From assembly GCF_900167155.1 (NCBI RefSeq), contig NZ_FUXU01000004.1, forward strand, positions 62,001 through 126,000: 64,000 bases of DNA, in the 5' to 3' direction. The position numbers and the translations under genes were made by a program. This stretch comes from Enterovibrio nigricans DSM 22720 (GTDB lineage Bacteria; Pseudomonadota; Gammaproteobacteria; Enterobacterales; Vibrionaceae). Positions 49,734 through 62,173 of this stretch are shown piece by piece. Position 1 is the stretch's first letter. Each line of letters opens with the position of its first letter. The notes below the pieces were generated by a model. The model was given only the letters and a program-made list of their open reading frames with translations, was not told the origin of the DNA and ran no database searches.

Positions 49734-50336
49734 TCAGGCAAGAAACGGTGGGATTTTCGCTTCGTACTCTGAAATTTTCGCTTCGTGCTGAAGTGTCAAG
49801 CCGATGCTGTCTAAACCGTTTAGTAAGCAATGGCGACGGAACTCATCAATCTCGAACGAATACGTCTTGTCACCTGCAGTCACGGTTTGCGCTTCCAGAT
49901 CCAAGGCGATCTCCGCGCCTTCATTGGCTTCCACAAACGTAAACAGTTCATCAACTTCCGCTTCGGTCAGGCGCACTGGCACCATTTGGTTATTGATGGA
50001 GTTGCCGTAGAAGATGTCTGCAAAGCTCGGGGCGATCATCACTTTAAAGCCAAAATCAGCCAGTGCCCACGGCGCGTGTTCGCGTGATGAACCACAACCG
50101 AAGTTTTCACGGGCCAATAACACACTTGCGCCTTTATAGCGTGGGAGGTTCAGTACAAACTCTGGATTGTCCTGCTGGCCAGCTTCGTCGAGAAAACGCC
50201 AGTCGTGAAACAGGTGCTGACCAAAGCCAATTCGGGTGACTTTTTGCAAAAACTGTTTAGGGATAATGGCGTCGGTATCGACGTTTGCCGCATCCAGCGG
50301 TGCCACCAAGCCTTTGTGTTGTTTAATTCCTGACAT
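49734..50336 (-). CDS. leuD: 3-isopropylmalate dehydratase small subunit
   Basis: 200 residues. [13 protein letters not shown] at about 21-33 and [13 protein letters not shown] at about 75-87 are the family's conserved aconitase-swivel segments. With LeuC it isomerises 2-isopropylmalate to 3-isopropylmalate. Good ribosome-binding site (aaggag). Last gene of leuABCD. Confidence 0.97.
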   Translation of the reverse strand: MSGIKQHKGLVAPLDAANVDTDAIIPKQFLQKVTRIGFGQHLFHDWRFLDEAGQQDNPEFVLNLPRYKGASVLLARENFGCGSSREHAPWALADFGFKVMIAPSFADIFYGNSINNQMVPVRLTEAEVDELFTFVEANEGAEIALDLEAQTVTAGDKTYSFEIDEFRRHCLLNGLDSIGLTLQHEAKISEYEAKIPPFLA

Positions 50337-50345
50337 GGTGACTCC

Positions 50346-51761
50346 TTAGCCGTTCTGAATATCAAAGCTGTTTACGTCAACGAAGTGACCGGCAACGGCT
50401 GCGGCTGCCGCCATTGCTGGGCTCACCAAGTGCGTACGACCTTCACGGCCCTGACGACCTTCGAAGTTACGGTTGCTGGTGGATGCGCAGCGCTCTTTTG
50501 GCCCCAAGCGATCGTTATTCATCGCCAGACACATTGAGCAGCCAGGCAGGCGCCATTCAAAACCTGCGTCGATAAAGATCTTGTCCAGACCTTCTTGTTC
50601 CGCTTGTGCTTTCACTTGCTCAGAGCCAGGAACAACCAGCGCTTGAACGCCCGATGCGACTTTACGGCCTTTCGCCACTGCCGCCGCTGCACGCATGTCT
50701 TCAATGCGAGAGTTGGTGCAAGAGCCAATAAACACTTTGTCGATGGCGATATCCGTGATCTTCTGGCCTGCTTCAATGCCCATGTATTTCAGCGCGCGCT
50801 CGGCAGAGTGGCGTTCAATCGGGTCGCTAAAGCTCTCTGGTGCCGGAACCACATCGTTCACACCGACAACTTGACCAGGGTTAGTGCCCCACGTTACCTG
50901 ATTGTTGATGTCTGTGGCTTCCAACGTGACTACCGCATCAAATTCAGCGTCTGCATCCGTTTTGAGCGTTTTCCAGTACTCGACTGCCGCATCCCAGTCC
51001 GTGCCTGTTGGCGCAAACTTGCGGCCTTCAAGGTAATCAAAGGTGATTTGGTCTGGCGCAACAAGACCAGCTTTTGCACCTAGTTCAATGGCCATGTTAC
51101 ACACGGTCATTCGACCTTCCATGGTCAGATTTTCAATGGCCTGACCGCAGAACTCAACCACATAACCTGTACCGCCTGCATGGCCGACTTTGCCAATGAT
51201 CGCCAGCACGATGTCTTTTGCCGTTACGCCGTCAGCGACCTTGCCTTTGACCTCAATTTTCATGGTCTTAGCGCGGCCTTGCTTCAGCGTTTGGGTAGCC
51301 AGAACATGCTCAACTTCCGACGTGCCGATACCGAATGCCAGCGAACCGAACGCGCCGTGAGTGGCAGTGTGGGAGTCACCACAAACGATAGTTGTACCCG
51401 GCAGGGTAATCCCCAGCTCGGGGCCCATGACGTGAACGATACCTTGGAATGGGTGGTTGATGTCGTAAAGGGTGACACCAAATTCTTCACAGTTTTTCGC
51501 CAGTGTTTCCATCTGGATCTTGGCCATCTCGCCGGAGGCGTTGATGTCTTTGGTTTCGGTAGAAACGTTGTGATCCATGGTGGCGAAGGTTTTAGAAACC
51601 TGACGGACAGGTCTCCCATTTTGGCGCAAACCATCAAAGGCCTGCGGAGAGGTCACTTCGTGCACCAAATGGCGGTCGATATACAGCAACGGCGTTTCCC
51701 CCGGAGCTTCTACCACCACATGGGCATCGTAGACTTTTTCATAAAGTGTTTTTGCCGACAT
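50346..51761 (-). CDS. leuC: 3-isopropylmalate dehydratase large subunit
   Basis: 471 residues. The 4Fe-4S ligands lie in [12 protein letters not shown] and [26 protein letters not shown] and [13 protein letters not shown] are further aconitase-family signatures. Two ATGs are close together (51767 and 51761); the second matches the E. coli start. Separated from leuD by 9 bases and from leuB by about 43. Confidence 0.97.
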   Translation of the reverse strand: MSAKTLYEKVYDAHVVVEAPGETPLLYIDRHLVHEVTSPQAFDGLRQNGRPVRQVSKTFATMDHNVSTETKDINASGEMAKIQMETLAKNCEEFGVTLYDINHPFQGIVHVMGPELGITLPGTTIVCGDSHTATHGAFGSLAFGIGTSEVEHVLATQTLKQGRAKTMKIEVKGKVADGVTAKDIVLAIIGKVGHAGGTGYVVEFCGQAIENLTMEGRMTVCNMAIELGAKAGLVAPDQITFDYLEGRKFAPTGTDWDAAVEYWKTLKTDADAEFDAVVTLEATDINNQVTWGTNPGQVVGVNDVVPAPESFSDPIERHSAERALKYMGIEAGQKITDIAIDKVFIGSCTNSRIEDMRAAAAVAKGRKVASGVQALVVPGSEQVKAQAEQEGLDKIFIDAGFEWRLPGCSMCLAMNNDRLGPKERCASTSNRNFEGRQGREGRTHLVSPAMAAAAAVAGHFVDVNSFDIQNG

Positions 51762-51804
51762 TACCATGTCTTCCTTGTAATTAGTTTATTCGCTTCCGGT
51801 GCTT

Positions 51805-54452
<2,648 letters not shown>

Positions 54453-54550
54453 GGTCGTTCCCTCTGTTGCCGTTGAGTACCAATGTCGCAAACAGTTTCT
54501 AACTACTTACTGAGATTGATATGAGTAATCCGCACTGCTGGCAGGTCATA

Positions 54551-54578
54551 CAAAAAAACCCGCGCTTTAGCGCGGGTT
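54551..54578 (-). terminator. leu operon attenuator
   Basis: On the minus strand a 10-bp stem aacccgcgct/agcgcgggtt with a 2-base loop is followed by a T-run, about 100 bases before leuA. It lies after the leuL stop, not after a gene end, which marks it as an attenuator. Confidence 0.9.
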
Positions 54579-54615
54579 TCGAAAGTCTTGGTGAGTGTTA
54601 TTTTCTATCCATGAC

Positions 54616-54672
54616 CTACCCGCGCGATTTTTTCACGAGAAGTAGAAGGTTGAGGAGGAAAATACGCATCAT
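54616..54672 (-). CDS. leuL: leu operon leader peptide
   Basis: 18-residue leader MMRIFLLNLLLLVKKSRG with six leucine codons in a span of seven, encoded between the leu promoter and attenuator. Stalling on scarce leucyl-tRNA is expected. The codons for S-R-G-stop contain GCGCGGGT, which is complementary to the left arm (ACCCGCGC) of the terminator, so it can act as the antiterminator arm. Start is ATG 54672 (or the in-frame GTG just before), with aagga upstream at a rather long distance. Confidence 0.88.
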   Translation of the reverse strand: MMRIFLLNLLLLVKKSRG

Positions 54673-54706
54673 CACTGTTACAGAATCCTTATATGGTCTG
54701 TACAAA

Positions 54707-54736
54707 TGAATACCAAACCGTTCACTAAAACGTCAA
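54707..54736 (-). promoter_or_regulatory. Candidate leu promoter
   Basis: TTGACG (-35) and TATTCA (-10) with an 18-base spacer on the minus strand, upstream of leuL. Confidence 0.45.
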
Positions 54737-54917
54737 TATCAAAATAGAAAATAACAAGAATGCGTTATTCAAAATGTTAACTGTGGTGGAAAACACTATA
54801 AAAATGCCAAAAGTCTGGTTTTATTCTCTGCTTGATTTTGGCGTTCAGAAATTCATCACAAAACGGGGAGTTGTAGAATTAAAGTGTGAGAAATGTGTCA
54901 GTTAGCAGCGTACTATT

Positions 54918-54936
54918 AATTCAACAGTGTTGAATT
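54918..54936. promoter_or_regulatory. Palindromic operator for the TetR regulator
   Basis: Perfect 19-base palindrome AATTCAACAGTGTTGAATT (8-bp arms, 3-base centre), 10 bases before the tetR ATG and just behind a TACTAT -10-like box. Size and place suit a TetR-type dimer binding site that overlaps the transcription start. Confidence 0.75.
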
Positions 54937-54946
54937 TAGGTGCCGC

Positions 54947-55592
54947 ATGGCCAAACGACCCGGACGTCCGACAGGCACTTCGTGCGCAAGAGAAGCCCTT
55001 ATCAAGGAAGCGACACGCTTTTTCCTGTCTAAACCTTATGACAAAGTCTCAACCCGAAAGATTGCAGAAAGTGCGTGTGTTGATGTGGCTCTTATTCGCT
55101 ATTACTTTGGCAATAAAGCGGGATTTTTTGAGGCAACAGTCAGAGAAAATGCTGCTCCTATCATCGCAAATCTTCGACAAGCCATCCAAGATGGAAAGGT
55201 AGAAACACTGAATGACGCGGTAGAAGCGTTTTATAAGGTCATGTCTGTTGGTCCCAATCTGCCCTCTTTGATCTTTCGCTGCATGATGCTGGATAGTCAG
55301 GATCAGCAGCGGCAGGCAGTGGAAAAGCTGTTTCATGACATCATCCTGCCCTTGCAGCAAATGCTGTTTGCTCGTCTTCAGGAAAAAGGGGTCCTTCGCG
55401 ATGACATTGATCCCGAGCTAGCGCGTATGAGTTTTTTTTAGCTTGATGGTGCTGCCTTTTATCATGCCTCAAGGCATGGCGGCGTTGCAGGGCATCTCCT
55501 TGAATCAAGACTACCTGCTTCGGTTAGCTGCCCACAATGCTGCGCTGTTACAACATGGAATTTTCAACGCCCAGGGAGAGCCAGAGCTATGA
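54947..55592 (+). pseudogene. TetR family regulator, frame broken at a T8 tract
   Basis: The N-terminal helix-turn-helix is intact (KPYDKVSTRKIAESACVDVALIRYYFGNKAGFFEATV, about residues 29-65). The frame stops at TAG 55439-55441 in a run of eight Ts (55432-55439), giving 164 residues. Removing one T continues in frame with SFFSLMVLPFIMPQGMAAL and on to a TGA at 55590-55592, giving a 214-residue protein typical of TetR and overlapping the next gene's ATG by ATGA. So it is either a mutation, a phase-variable tract, a slippage site, or a base-call error. A palindromic operator precedes it. Expected to repress the downstream MFP-RND genes. Confidence 0.85.
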
Positions 55593-56920
55593 CACTAAAA
55601 AGAAAGTTGTTGTTTTTTCCTGCGCTTGCGGTGGGGATAGCGGTCCTGTTTATTGCGGTAAAAACCCGACCAGATATTCCCGTTAAACCCACCTTGTCCA
55701 AAGTGCGGCCAGTGGATGTTATCACTTTGCAGCAACAGGCGATTTCTCCTGAAGTGACAGGCTTTGGTCGAGTGACACCCCAATTTATCTGGCAGGCGAT
55801 TGCGGAAGTGAATGGCAAAGTGATTTATCGCCATCCCGATCTAGCAAAAGGGCAGATTCTGAATGCGGGGACGGTGCTGCTAAACATTGACCCTACCGAT
55901 TATCAAATCGCGGTGGCGCAGGCCAATGCGGATGTGAATGCCAAGCAAGCTAGACTGGCGAAACATAATTTGGATGAGGCAAACTTAAAATCAACCTTGT
56001 TGATCGAGCGTCGACGATTAGCTCTCAGCAAAGATGAGTTGGCACGACAACGTAACCTGCAACAAAAAGGCTTAACCTCCCAATCAGATCTTGATAGTGA
56101 ACAACAGGCTTTCCTTTCCCAGCAAACACGTGTGCAGGACTTGGAAGCGCAGTTGAATGTGTTGCCCGACGAGAAAAAAATTACCCAAGCAGAACTTGCA
56201 GCCAGTGAGTTAGCCCTTGAGCAAGCGCAGCGCAACCTGGATAAAACAGAAGTGATACTGCCTGTGGATAGCCGAATCGCCGAGGTCAATATCGAGCAGG
56301 ATCAGGTGGTGACACCGCAGCAAATCATGGTGATTTCTCATGGTCTGGAGAAGGTAGAAGTCGACGCGCAAGTATCTATTCATGACATGCAAACGCTGAT
56401 AAACAGTCTGGCCAAACAGGGCGTGCGAGATATGCCGCCGTTGAATGCGCTCTCCGCACGCGTCACGCTGTCCAGCGGTTCCTTTCAAGGCGATTGGAAG
56501 GCGAATGTGGCGCGTCTCAGTGACACGGTAAACCTCAACCAAGCGACAGTCGGCGTTATTCTTGAAATTCCGCTCATCGATGAAATGACGTCCAGTGGTA
56601 CGTTATTGCCGTCTTTGGTCAATGGCATGTTTGTGAAGGCAACGATTGAAGGTCTGCCAAGACCGCATTGGGTGATACCAGAACAGGCACTGCGTGGTGA
56701 CAAGGTGTACCTGCTTGAGAGGGGGGGGCTAACCATTGTGCCAGTCACTGTCGTGTTCAGAAAAGGCGAGTCTGTTGCCATCGATGGACCGTTGAAAAAT
56801 GGGCAAAACTTAGTCTTAAACGACATATTGCCTGCTGTGCCGGGCATGTTACTGCGTGCCGTGACCAAAGATGGCCATGATGTAGCGAAAGTAGACGAGG
56901 CGGAGGAGGATGCATCATGA
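55589..56920 (+). CDS. RND efflux periplasmic adaptor (membrane fusion protein)
   Basis: 443 residues: an N-terminal membrane anchor (LFFPALAVGIAVLFIAV), beta-barrel and lipoyl domains, and a long alpha-helical hairpin (about 110-215, rich in Gln, Ala, Glu and Leu), then a barrel with HGLEKVEVDAQVSIHD. Bridges the RND pump to an outer-membrane channel such as TolC. Stop overlaps the pump's start by ATGA. Substrate unknown. Confidence 0.9.
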   Translation: MTLKRKLLFFPALAVGIAVLFIAVKTRPDIPVKPTLSKVRPVDVITLQQQAISPEVTGFGRVTPQFIWQAIAEVNGKVIYRHPDLAKGQILNAGTVLLNIDPTDYQIAVAQANADVNAKQARLAKHNLDEANLKSTLLIERRRLALSKDELARQRNLQQKGLTSQSDLDSEQQAFLSQQTRVQDLEAQLNVLPDEKKITQAELAASELALEQAQRNLDKTEVILPVDSRIAEVNIEQDQVVTPQQIMVISHGLEKVEVDAQVSIHDMQTLINSLAKQGVRDMPPLNALSARVTLSSGSFQGDWKANVARLSDTVNLNQATVGVILEIPLIDEMTSSGTLLPSLVNGMFVKATIEGLPRPHWVIPEQALRGDKVYLLERGGLTIVPVTVVFRKGESVAIDGPLKNGQNLVLNDILPAVPGMLLRAVTKDGHDVAKVDEAEEDAS

Positions 56921-59900
56921 TCCGTTACTTTGCGCGACACCCGACCGCCGCTAATCTGCTTATGTTGACGTTGATCCTTCTTGGGATCACCGCATTGCCA
57001 CAATTGAAACGAGAAACGTTTCCGGAATTTGCGCCGCCCTACATCCTCGCCAGTGTGGTGTATCCCGGTGCAAGCCCTGAGCAAGTAGAGCAAAATATCT
57101 GTTTGTTGATGGAAGAGGCCGTTGATGGTCTTTCCAATATTGAAGAAACCCGCTGTGAAGCGCTGGAAGGCGCTGCATCTCTCGTGGTGAAGCTTACCTG
57201 GAATGCCAACATTTCCCGCATGCTGGTGGATATTCAAACCCAAATCAACGCCATCAATAACTTTCCCAGCGACATAGAGCCACCCGTTGTCAGGGAGTTG
57301 GACTGGAACGAGCCCGTCGTCGATGTCGCGGTTGCCGCTGAAACCGATTGGGTGGGGTTGAAAGCCTATGCAGAAGATCTCAAGCAGATCCTCAAACACG
57401 AATACGATGTCCCTTTGGTCAGTGTGTCAGGGTTCTCAGGTAAACAAATCCGCATCGAGGTAAAAGAAAGTGCGCTCAGGCAACTGGGGTTAAGCATTGC
57501 TGATATTGCAGCGGAAGTTTCTGCGCAAAACATCAATTTACCGAGCGGTAACATTGAATTGGCGGACAAAAGCGTGTTGATCCGCTTTGATGAGCGGCGC
57601 ATTGAGGCTGATACGCTCGGACAGATTGTTGTTGCGGCCGATCCCGAAGGCGGCGTGCTGCGCTTGCAAGACATCGCTACCTTAACTGAGCGCTTTGAGC
57701 TGGATGAGCAGAAAGTGTGGTTTAACGGAAAACCGTCGGCCATTCTCAAGATCAGCAAGAACAAAGCGGATGATGCCTTGCGCATAAAAGATCGCGTCGC
57801 ACAGTTTGTGGATGATCAGCAACTGATCGCGCCAGCGGGTGTGACACTCGATCTTACCAACGACTTTTCGTCTTTACTGTGGGATCGCCTTACCATGATG
57901 ACGCGCAATGCATGGCAAGGGGTGATCTTGGTATTTGGCGTGATGTGGTTGTTCTTCTCGTTGCGCTATTCATTCTGGGTTGCTGCTGGCCTTCCAGTGG
58001 CGTTTCTCGGTAGTTTTTTCCTGATGGCTCAGCTTGGGTTATCTATCAACATTATGTCGTTGGTGGCGCTTCTTATGGCCATTGGGATCATGATGGATGA
58101 CGCCATTGTTATTTCCGAATCTATTGCTTCTCATATCGATCGTGGACAAAAACTCGAAGATGCGGTCGTCAATGGCGTGAAAAAGGTGCTGCCGGGTGTC
58201 GTTTCTTCCTACCTCACCACTGTGTGTATTTTTGGCAGCCTGATATTTTTACAAGGTGAGATGGGAACGGTACTTCGCGTTGTGCCTATGGTACTTATCC
58301 TTATTTTAACGCTGAGCCTGATTGAAGCGTTTTTAATCCTTCCACATCACTTGCAGCACTCTCTTGCCAACGCGGGGAAGCCCAAACCTGATCTTGCGTT
58401 CAAGCGTGTGTTTCTTGAAAAATTTGAAGCCTTTCGTGCAAGTACACTTGCTGACTGGGTAGCAAAAGCTGTCGCTTGGCGGTATGCCTTTGTTGGCGGC
58501 GTTATTGCCATGCTCTTGGTGTCGATTTCATTGTTGGTCTCAGGGGCCGTGCGCTTTGTTGGTTTCCCTGAGCTCGATGGTGACATCGCTGAGGCGCGAG
58601 TGATCTTGCCGCCGGGTTCTTCCTTATCTCAAACAGAACACGTTGTTGGTGTGTTGGTTGCGTCAGCGAATCGTCTTGGTCAGCGTTGGCGTGAAGAAAA
58701 AGAGGGTGGTGAGCCTTTGATAGAGCACATCACAGAGCAATTCAACTTTAACGCTGATGCGGATGAGAACGGGCAGCATATCGCCACGGTGCGTCTAGAT
58801 CTGCGCAGTGCAGAAGAACGCGCCACCCGAATAGATGACTTTATCGCAGCATGGGAAAACGAAACCGGCGTGCTGACAGACCCCGTTTCATTGGTGTTTA
58901 AGCAACCTGCGATGGGCCCCGGCGGGAGGGATTTTGATATTCGCTTACAGCACGATGATTTGAACGAGCTCAAGCAGGCATCGGTGGATATTCAGCAATT
59001 TATTGCTCAGTTTCAGGGGGTGTCAGGTGTACTGGATGATATGCGTCCGGGTAAGGAAGAGGTCAAAGTGACGTTAAGGCCGGGGGCGGAGGCATTCGGC
59101 ATTAACGGACAGATGATCGCAAGACAATTGCGCGCAGCGTATTTTGGACAAACGGCTGATGAGATTCAGGTGGGGCCAGAAAGTATCGAAATCGATGTCA
59201 GGCTGGATAAAGCGGACGCGGGTAATCTGCAAAATTTTGCGAATTTTCCTATCGTAATGCCAGACGGTAGCCAAGTGCCATTGTCGACCGTGGCAGCGTT
59301 GAACTATCAGCGAAACTTCGTGCGTATTCAGCGTATTGATGGGATCCGAACCTTGAGCGTGTTTGGTGACGTGGTGCAAAGCCAGGTCAGTATTGGTGAT
59401 GTTCTGCTTCAGCTTAAAAAAGAGCTCGTACCGTCTTTGCACCAACAATACCCAGGAATCCGAGTGTTGTTTGAAGGACAGAGTCAGGATTCTGCGGAAA
59501 CAGGACGCTCTATGGGCGTAGGTTTCGCGATGGGGCTGTTTGGTATCTTTGTGATTCTTAGCTATCAGTTCCGAAGTTATCTAGAACCCTTTGTGGTGTT
59601 GATTGCGATCCCTCTGGCATTCATTGGTGTGATATTGGGGCACTGGCTTCTCGGCCATCCCTTGAGTATGCCGAGTATGATGGGCTTTGTGTCTTTGGCG
59701 GGCGTTGTCGTAAACGATTCTATATTACTGGTGCAATATATTCGCCACCACCTAGATGACGGCGAAGAGGTATATAGCGCGGTTGTACGTGCGAGTCAGG
59801 AACGATTCCGAGCCGTCTTCCTCACTTCCTTAACCACCGCTGCGGGGTTACTGCCTTTGCTGCTGGAAACCAGCTTGCAGGCGCAAGTGGTCAAACCGTT

Positions 59901-60024
59901 AGTTATCTCGATAGTGTTTGGGATTTTCACGTCCACACTTTTGGTGCTGTTTATGATCCCAGCGGCTTACGCCATCTTGGCAGATTTTGGCAAGGTGAAA
60001 CGTCATCAAGTATTGGCGGTTTGA
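56917..60024 (+). CDS. RND family efflux transporter
   Basis: 1035 residues, AcrB/HAE-type. Proton relay pair in GIMMDDAIVISES (about 394-406), twelve helices in two halves and two large periplasmic loops; LPPGSSLSQTEHVVGVL and FVSLAGVVVNDSILLVQY typical of the family. Translationally coupled to the adaptor. No outer-membrane factor is encoded nearby, so TolC elsewhere is likely used. Regulated by the TetR upstream, which appears broken. Confidence 0.92.
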   Translation: MIRYFARHPTAANLLMLTLILLGITALPQLKRETFPEFAPPYILASVVYPGASPEQVEQNICLLMEEAVDGLSNIEETRCEALEGAASLVVKLTWNANISRMLVDIQTQINAINNFPSDIEPPVVRELDWNEPVVDVAVAAETDWVGLKAYAEDLKQILKHEYDVPLVSVSGFSGKQIRIEVKESALRQLGLSIADIAAEVSAQNINLPSGNIELADKSVLIRFDERRIEADTLGQIVVAADPEGGVLRLQDIATLTERFELDEQKVWFNGKPSAILKISKNKADDALRIKDRVAQFVDDQQLIAPAGVTLDLTNDFSSLLWDRLTMMTRNAWQGVILVFGVMWLFFSLRYSFWVAAGLPVAFLGSFFLMAQLGLSINIMSLVALLMAIGIMMDDAIVISESIASHIDRGQKLEDAVVNGVKKVLPGVVSSYLTTVCIFGSLIFLQGEMGTVLRVVPMVLILILTLSLIEAFLILPHHLQHSLANAGKPKPDLAFKRVFLEKFEAFRASTLADWVAKAVAWRYAFVGGVIAMLLVSISLLVSGAVRFVGFPELDGDIAEARVILPPGSSLSQTEHVVGVLVASANRLGQRWREEKEGGEPLIEHITEQFNFNADADENGQHIATVRLDLRSAEERATRIDDFIAAWENETGVLTDPVSLVFKQPAMGPGGRDFDIRLQHDDLNELKQASVDIQQFIAQFQGVSGVLDDMRPGKEEVKVTLRPGAEAFGINGQMIARQLRAAYFGQTADEIQVGPESIEIDVRLDKADAGNLQNFANFPIVMPDGSQVPLSTVAALNYQRNFVRIQRIDGIRTLSVFGDVVQSQVSIGDVLLQLKKELVPSLHQQYPGIRVLFEGQSQDSAETGRSMGVGFAMGLFGIFVILSYQFRSYLEPFVVLIAIPLAFIGVILGHWLLGHPLSMPSMMGFVSLAGVVVNDSILLVQYIRHHLDDGEEVYSAVVRASQERFRAVFLTSLTTAAGLLPLLLETSLQAQVVKPLVISIVFGIFTSTLLVLFMIPAAYAILADFGKVKRHQVLAV

Positions 60025-60135
60025 TGTTTCTTAAAACGCGGTGAAAAGTTTCATCATTCCGTCGGCAAAGCGTCACGGATTTGTCATTCCTCCCTCCTAA
60101 GCTGATGGTGAATCATCGACAAATGGAGTGGGTGA

Positions 60136-60642
60136 ATGCGAAGTCTTGTTGCAATTCAAAGGGTTGATCATGCGTTTTCTACGCTTTGCCTCAGCCATCG
60201 GTTCAGTGCCGATATTGCGCGTATTTTTCGCTGGGTATCAAAAAGCGGAGACGGACACTTATATGCGGCTATTGGCGCTATTCTGGCGATAAGTGACGGT
60301 AAGCATGGATTGGCGTTCCTTGCTTGCGGTCTGATGGCTTTTTCTATCGAAGTGCCGATTTATATGTCTTTGAAGCGTTTTTTCCGACGTGCGCGCCCTC
60401 AGCATCTTCCTTCGTTTATCACGCCTTCTGATCTCTATAGCATGCCGTCTGGGCATACTGCTGCTGCGTTTGTCATGGCCGCGTTGCTCAGTCAATTTTA
60501 TCCCGAGTACAGCCAAGTGTATTGGACGTGGGCGATCGCGATTGGTTTATCACGCGTGCTATTAGGGGTGCACTTTATTTCCGATGTTTTGGTGGGCGTA
60601 TTGCTGGGTTTAGGTTGTGCGGCACTGGCATTGAGCCTTTAA
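60136..60642 (+). CDS. PAP2 family phosphatase
   Basis: 168-residue membrane protein. All three PAP2 motifs are intact: KRFFRRARP (K-x6-RP), MPSGHT (PSGH) and SRVLLGVHFISD (SR-x5-H-x3-D), so it should be an active lipid phosphatase. Substrate could be undecaprenyl pyrophosphate or phosphatidic acid; sequence does not decide. Followed after 36 bases by a glycosyltransferase on the same strand, possibly a shared transcript. Confidence 0.9.
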   Translation: MRSLVAIQRVDHAFSTLCLSHRFSADIARIFRWVSKSGDGHLYAAIGAILAISDGKHGLAFLACGLMAFSIEVPIYMSLKRFFRRARPQHLPSFITPSDLYSMPSGHTAAAFVMAALLSQFYPEYSQVYWTWAIAIGLSRVLLGVHFISDVLVGVLLGLGCAALALSL

Positions 60643-60678
60643 GTCGGTTACCGCGGATAAGAATTCGAGAGAGTCACA

Positions 60679-61806
60679 ATGAAAATACTCTATGGTGTAC
60701 AAGGAACGGGAAACGGGCATATAGCACGCGCGAGGGCGATGGCCAGCGCTTTTTCCGATCATGGCGATCTGGACGTACAGTTTTTGTTTTCGGGCAGGTC
60801 GGAAGATGCCTATTTTGATATGGATGTCTTTGGCGATTACCTCTGCCGAAAAGGGCTATCGTTTGTCAGTCGTGCAGGCAAGGTAGATATGCTTAACACG
60901 GTGAAAACCAACAATCTTTGGCAATTCATCAAAGACGTGAAAGCGCTAGATGTGCGCAGCTATGATTTGGTTATCTCTGATTTTGAGCCCATCTCTGCTC
61001 ACGCTGCGAAGCGTCAGAAAGTCCGGTCGATATCTATCAGTCACCAATCAGCGTTTTCGTATGAAGTACCTAAACGTGGGCAAAACCTGTTAGACCGTCT
61101 CATCATGCAGTATTTCGCACCCACAGACACGAAAATAGGGCTCCATTGGTATCACTTTAATCAGCCTATTTTACCGCCCATTATCGATTTAGCGACCACG
61201 GTATCTTCTCGTGGCGATACGATTTTGACGTATTTGCCGTTTGAACGTTTGGATGACGTGATTGAAACCCTCGCGCATTTTTCTGCGCCATTTGTCTGCT
61301 TCCATCCGGATTGTAAAACGCCGATGCAGCACAATAACATTGCTGTGCGTCCATTGAGTAAGGCGGCGTTTCATCACGCGCTCAAATCATGCGCAGGCGT
61401 AATAGCCAATGGGGGGGTTGAATTGCCATCAGAAGCATTATCGCTAGGTAAGAAGTTGTTACTTAAACCGTTAAACGGCCAGTTTGAGCAGCAGAGTAAT
61501 GTTGCGACCTTAGATATGATGGGTCTAGCATCTGTGATGGAAACCTTAGACAAAGGGGCGATTGCCTCCTGGTTGGCGCAAAAGGAAAGTCATCGTGTTA
61601 TTTATCCAGAGGTTTCGACAGCGCTTGCTGATTGGTTGGCTGCGGGGGATTTATCAACACTAAAAGAATTGCGTGACGCATTATGGTCACAAGTGATTTT
61701 TCCGGAGCATATTGCTGATTTGATGTCGGATTTTTTACCGATCCAACAACGCAAGCGCGCCATGTTTAACATGCAATTATCATCTGATATTAATGCAAAA
61801 ATATAA
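60679..61806 (+). CDS. MJ1255/VC2487 family glycosyltransferase
   Basis: 375 residues of the MJ1255/VC2487 family, a GT28/GT1-like GT-B fold. Begins MKILYGVQGTGNGHIARARA; the nucleotide-sugar loop is near ANGGVELPSEALSLGKKLLLKP (about 247-268). Substrate unknown. A lipid acceptor is possible since a PAP2 phosphatase gene is beside it; that is inference. The family name contains a V. cholerae tag next to leuO (VC2485), so the same neighbourhood occurs there. Confidence 0.87.
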   Translation: MKILYGVQGTGNGHIARARAMASAFSDHGDLDVQFLFSGRSEDAYFDMDVFGDYLCRKGLSFVSRAGKVDMLNTVKTNNLWQFIKDVKALDVRSYDLVISDFEPISAHAAKRQKVRSISISHQSAFSYEVPKRGQNLLDRLIMQYFAPTDTKIGLHWYHFNQPILPPIIDLATTVSSRGDTILTYLPFERLDDVIETLAHFSAPFVCFHPDCKTPMQHNNIAVRPLSKAAFHHALKSCAGVIANGGVELPSEALSLGKKLLLKPLNGQFEQQSNVATLDMMGLASVMETLDKGAIASWLAQKESHRVIYPEVSTALADWLAAGDLSTLKELRDALWSQVIFPEHIADLMSDFLPIQQRKRAMFNMQLSSDINAKI

Positions 61807-62173
61807 TGCATGGGCTGGGTGAATAATTTATATGTGCGTCTGATGATGATTGTTTTTAGCACTATGTTTATGAATATAAAGCACTAAAATTGTTGGCGTT
61901 TAGATATTTAGATTTATGTAAATGCAAGATTTTATAACAATTCACTGGGGGCACATCACATACCCATGTTACTAAGTTCAGAGTCTGGTTACCTTGTGTT
62001 CAGTTTTCTTGACTACACTGGGGCCGACTTGAACGAACGTTTGACGTACACATGGCTGTTTGGAATATGACTCTTTGCCTCGGCTCTTTTACCTAATATC
62101 TTTTAGAGGCATGGATGCATACCTGCGGAACGAAATGACGTTTTAAGAATTACTCTCCCGCCAAGGTTTAGGT
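61807..62173. other. Long A+T-rich leader region of leuO
   Basis: 367 bases, A+T-rich in its first half, typical of DNA bound by H-NS at leuO. TTGACG at 62042-62047 could be a -35 box. A short frame at 62111-62146 lies in the probable leader. Confidence 0.45.
62111..62146 (+). CDS. Candidate 11-codon upstream ORF of leuO
   Basis: ATG to TAA, product MDAYLRNEMTF, with an agagg site 1-6 bases upstream (tight spacing). It lies 28 bases before leuO. May be chance. Confidence 0.2.
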   Translation: MDAYLRNEMTF

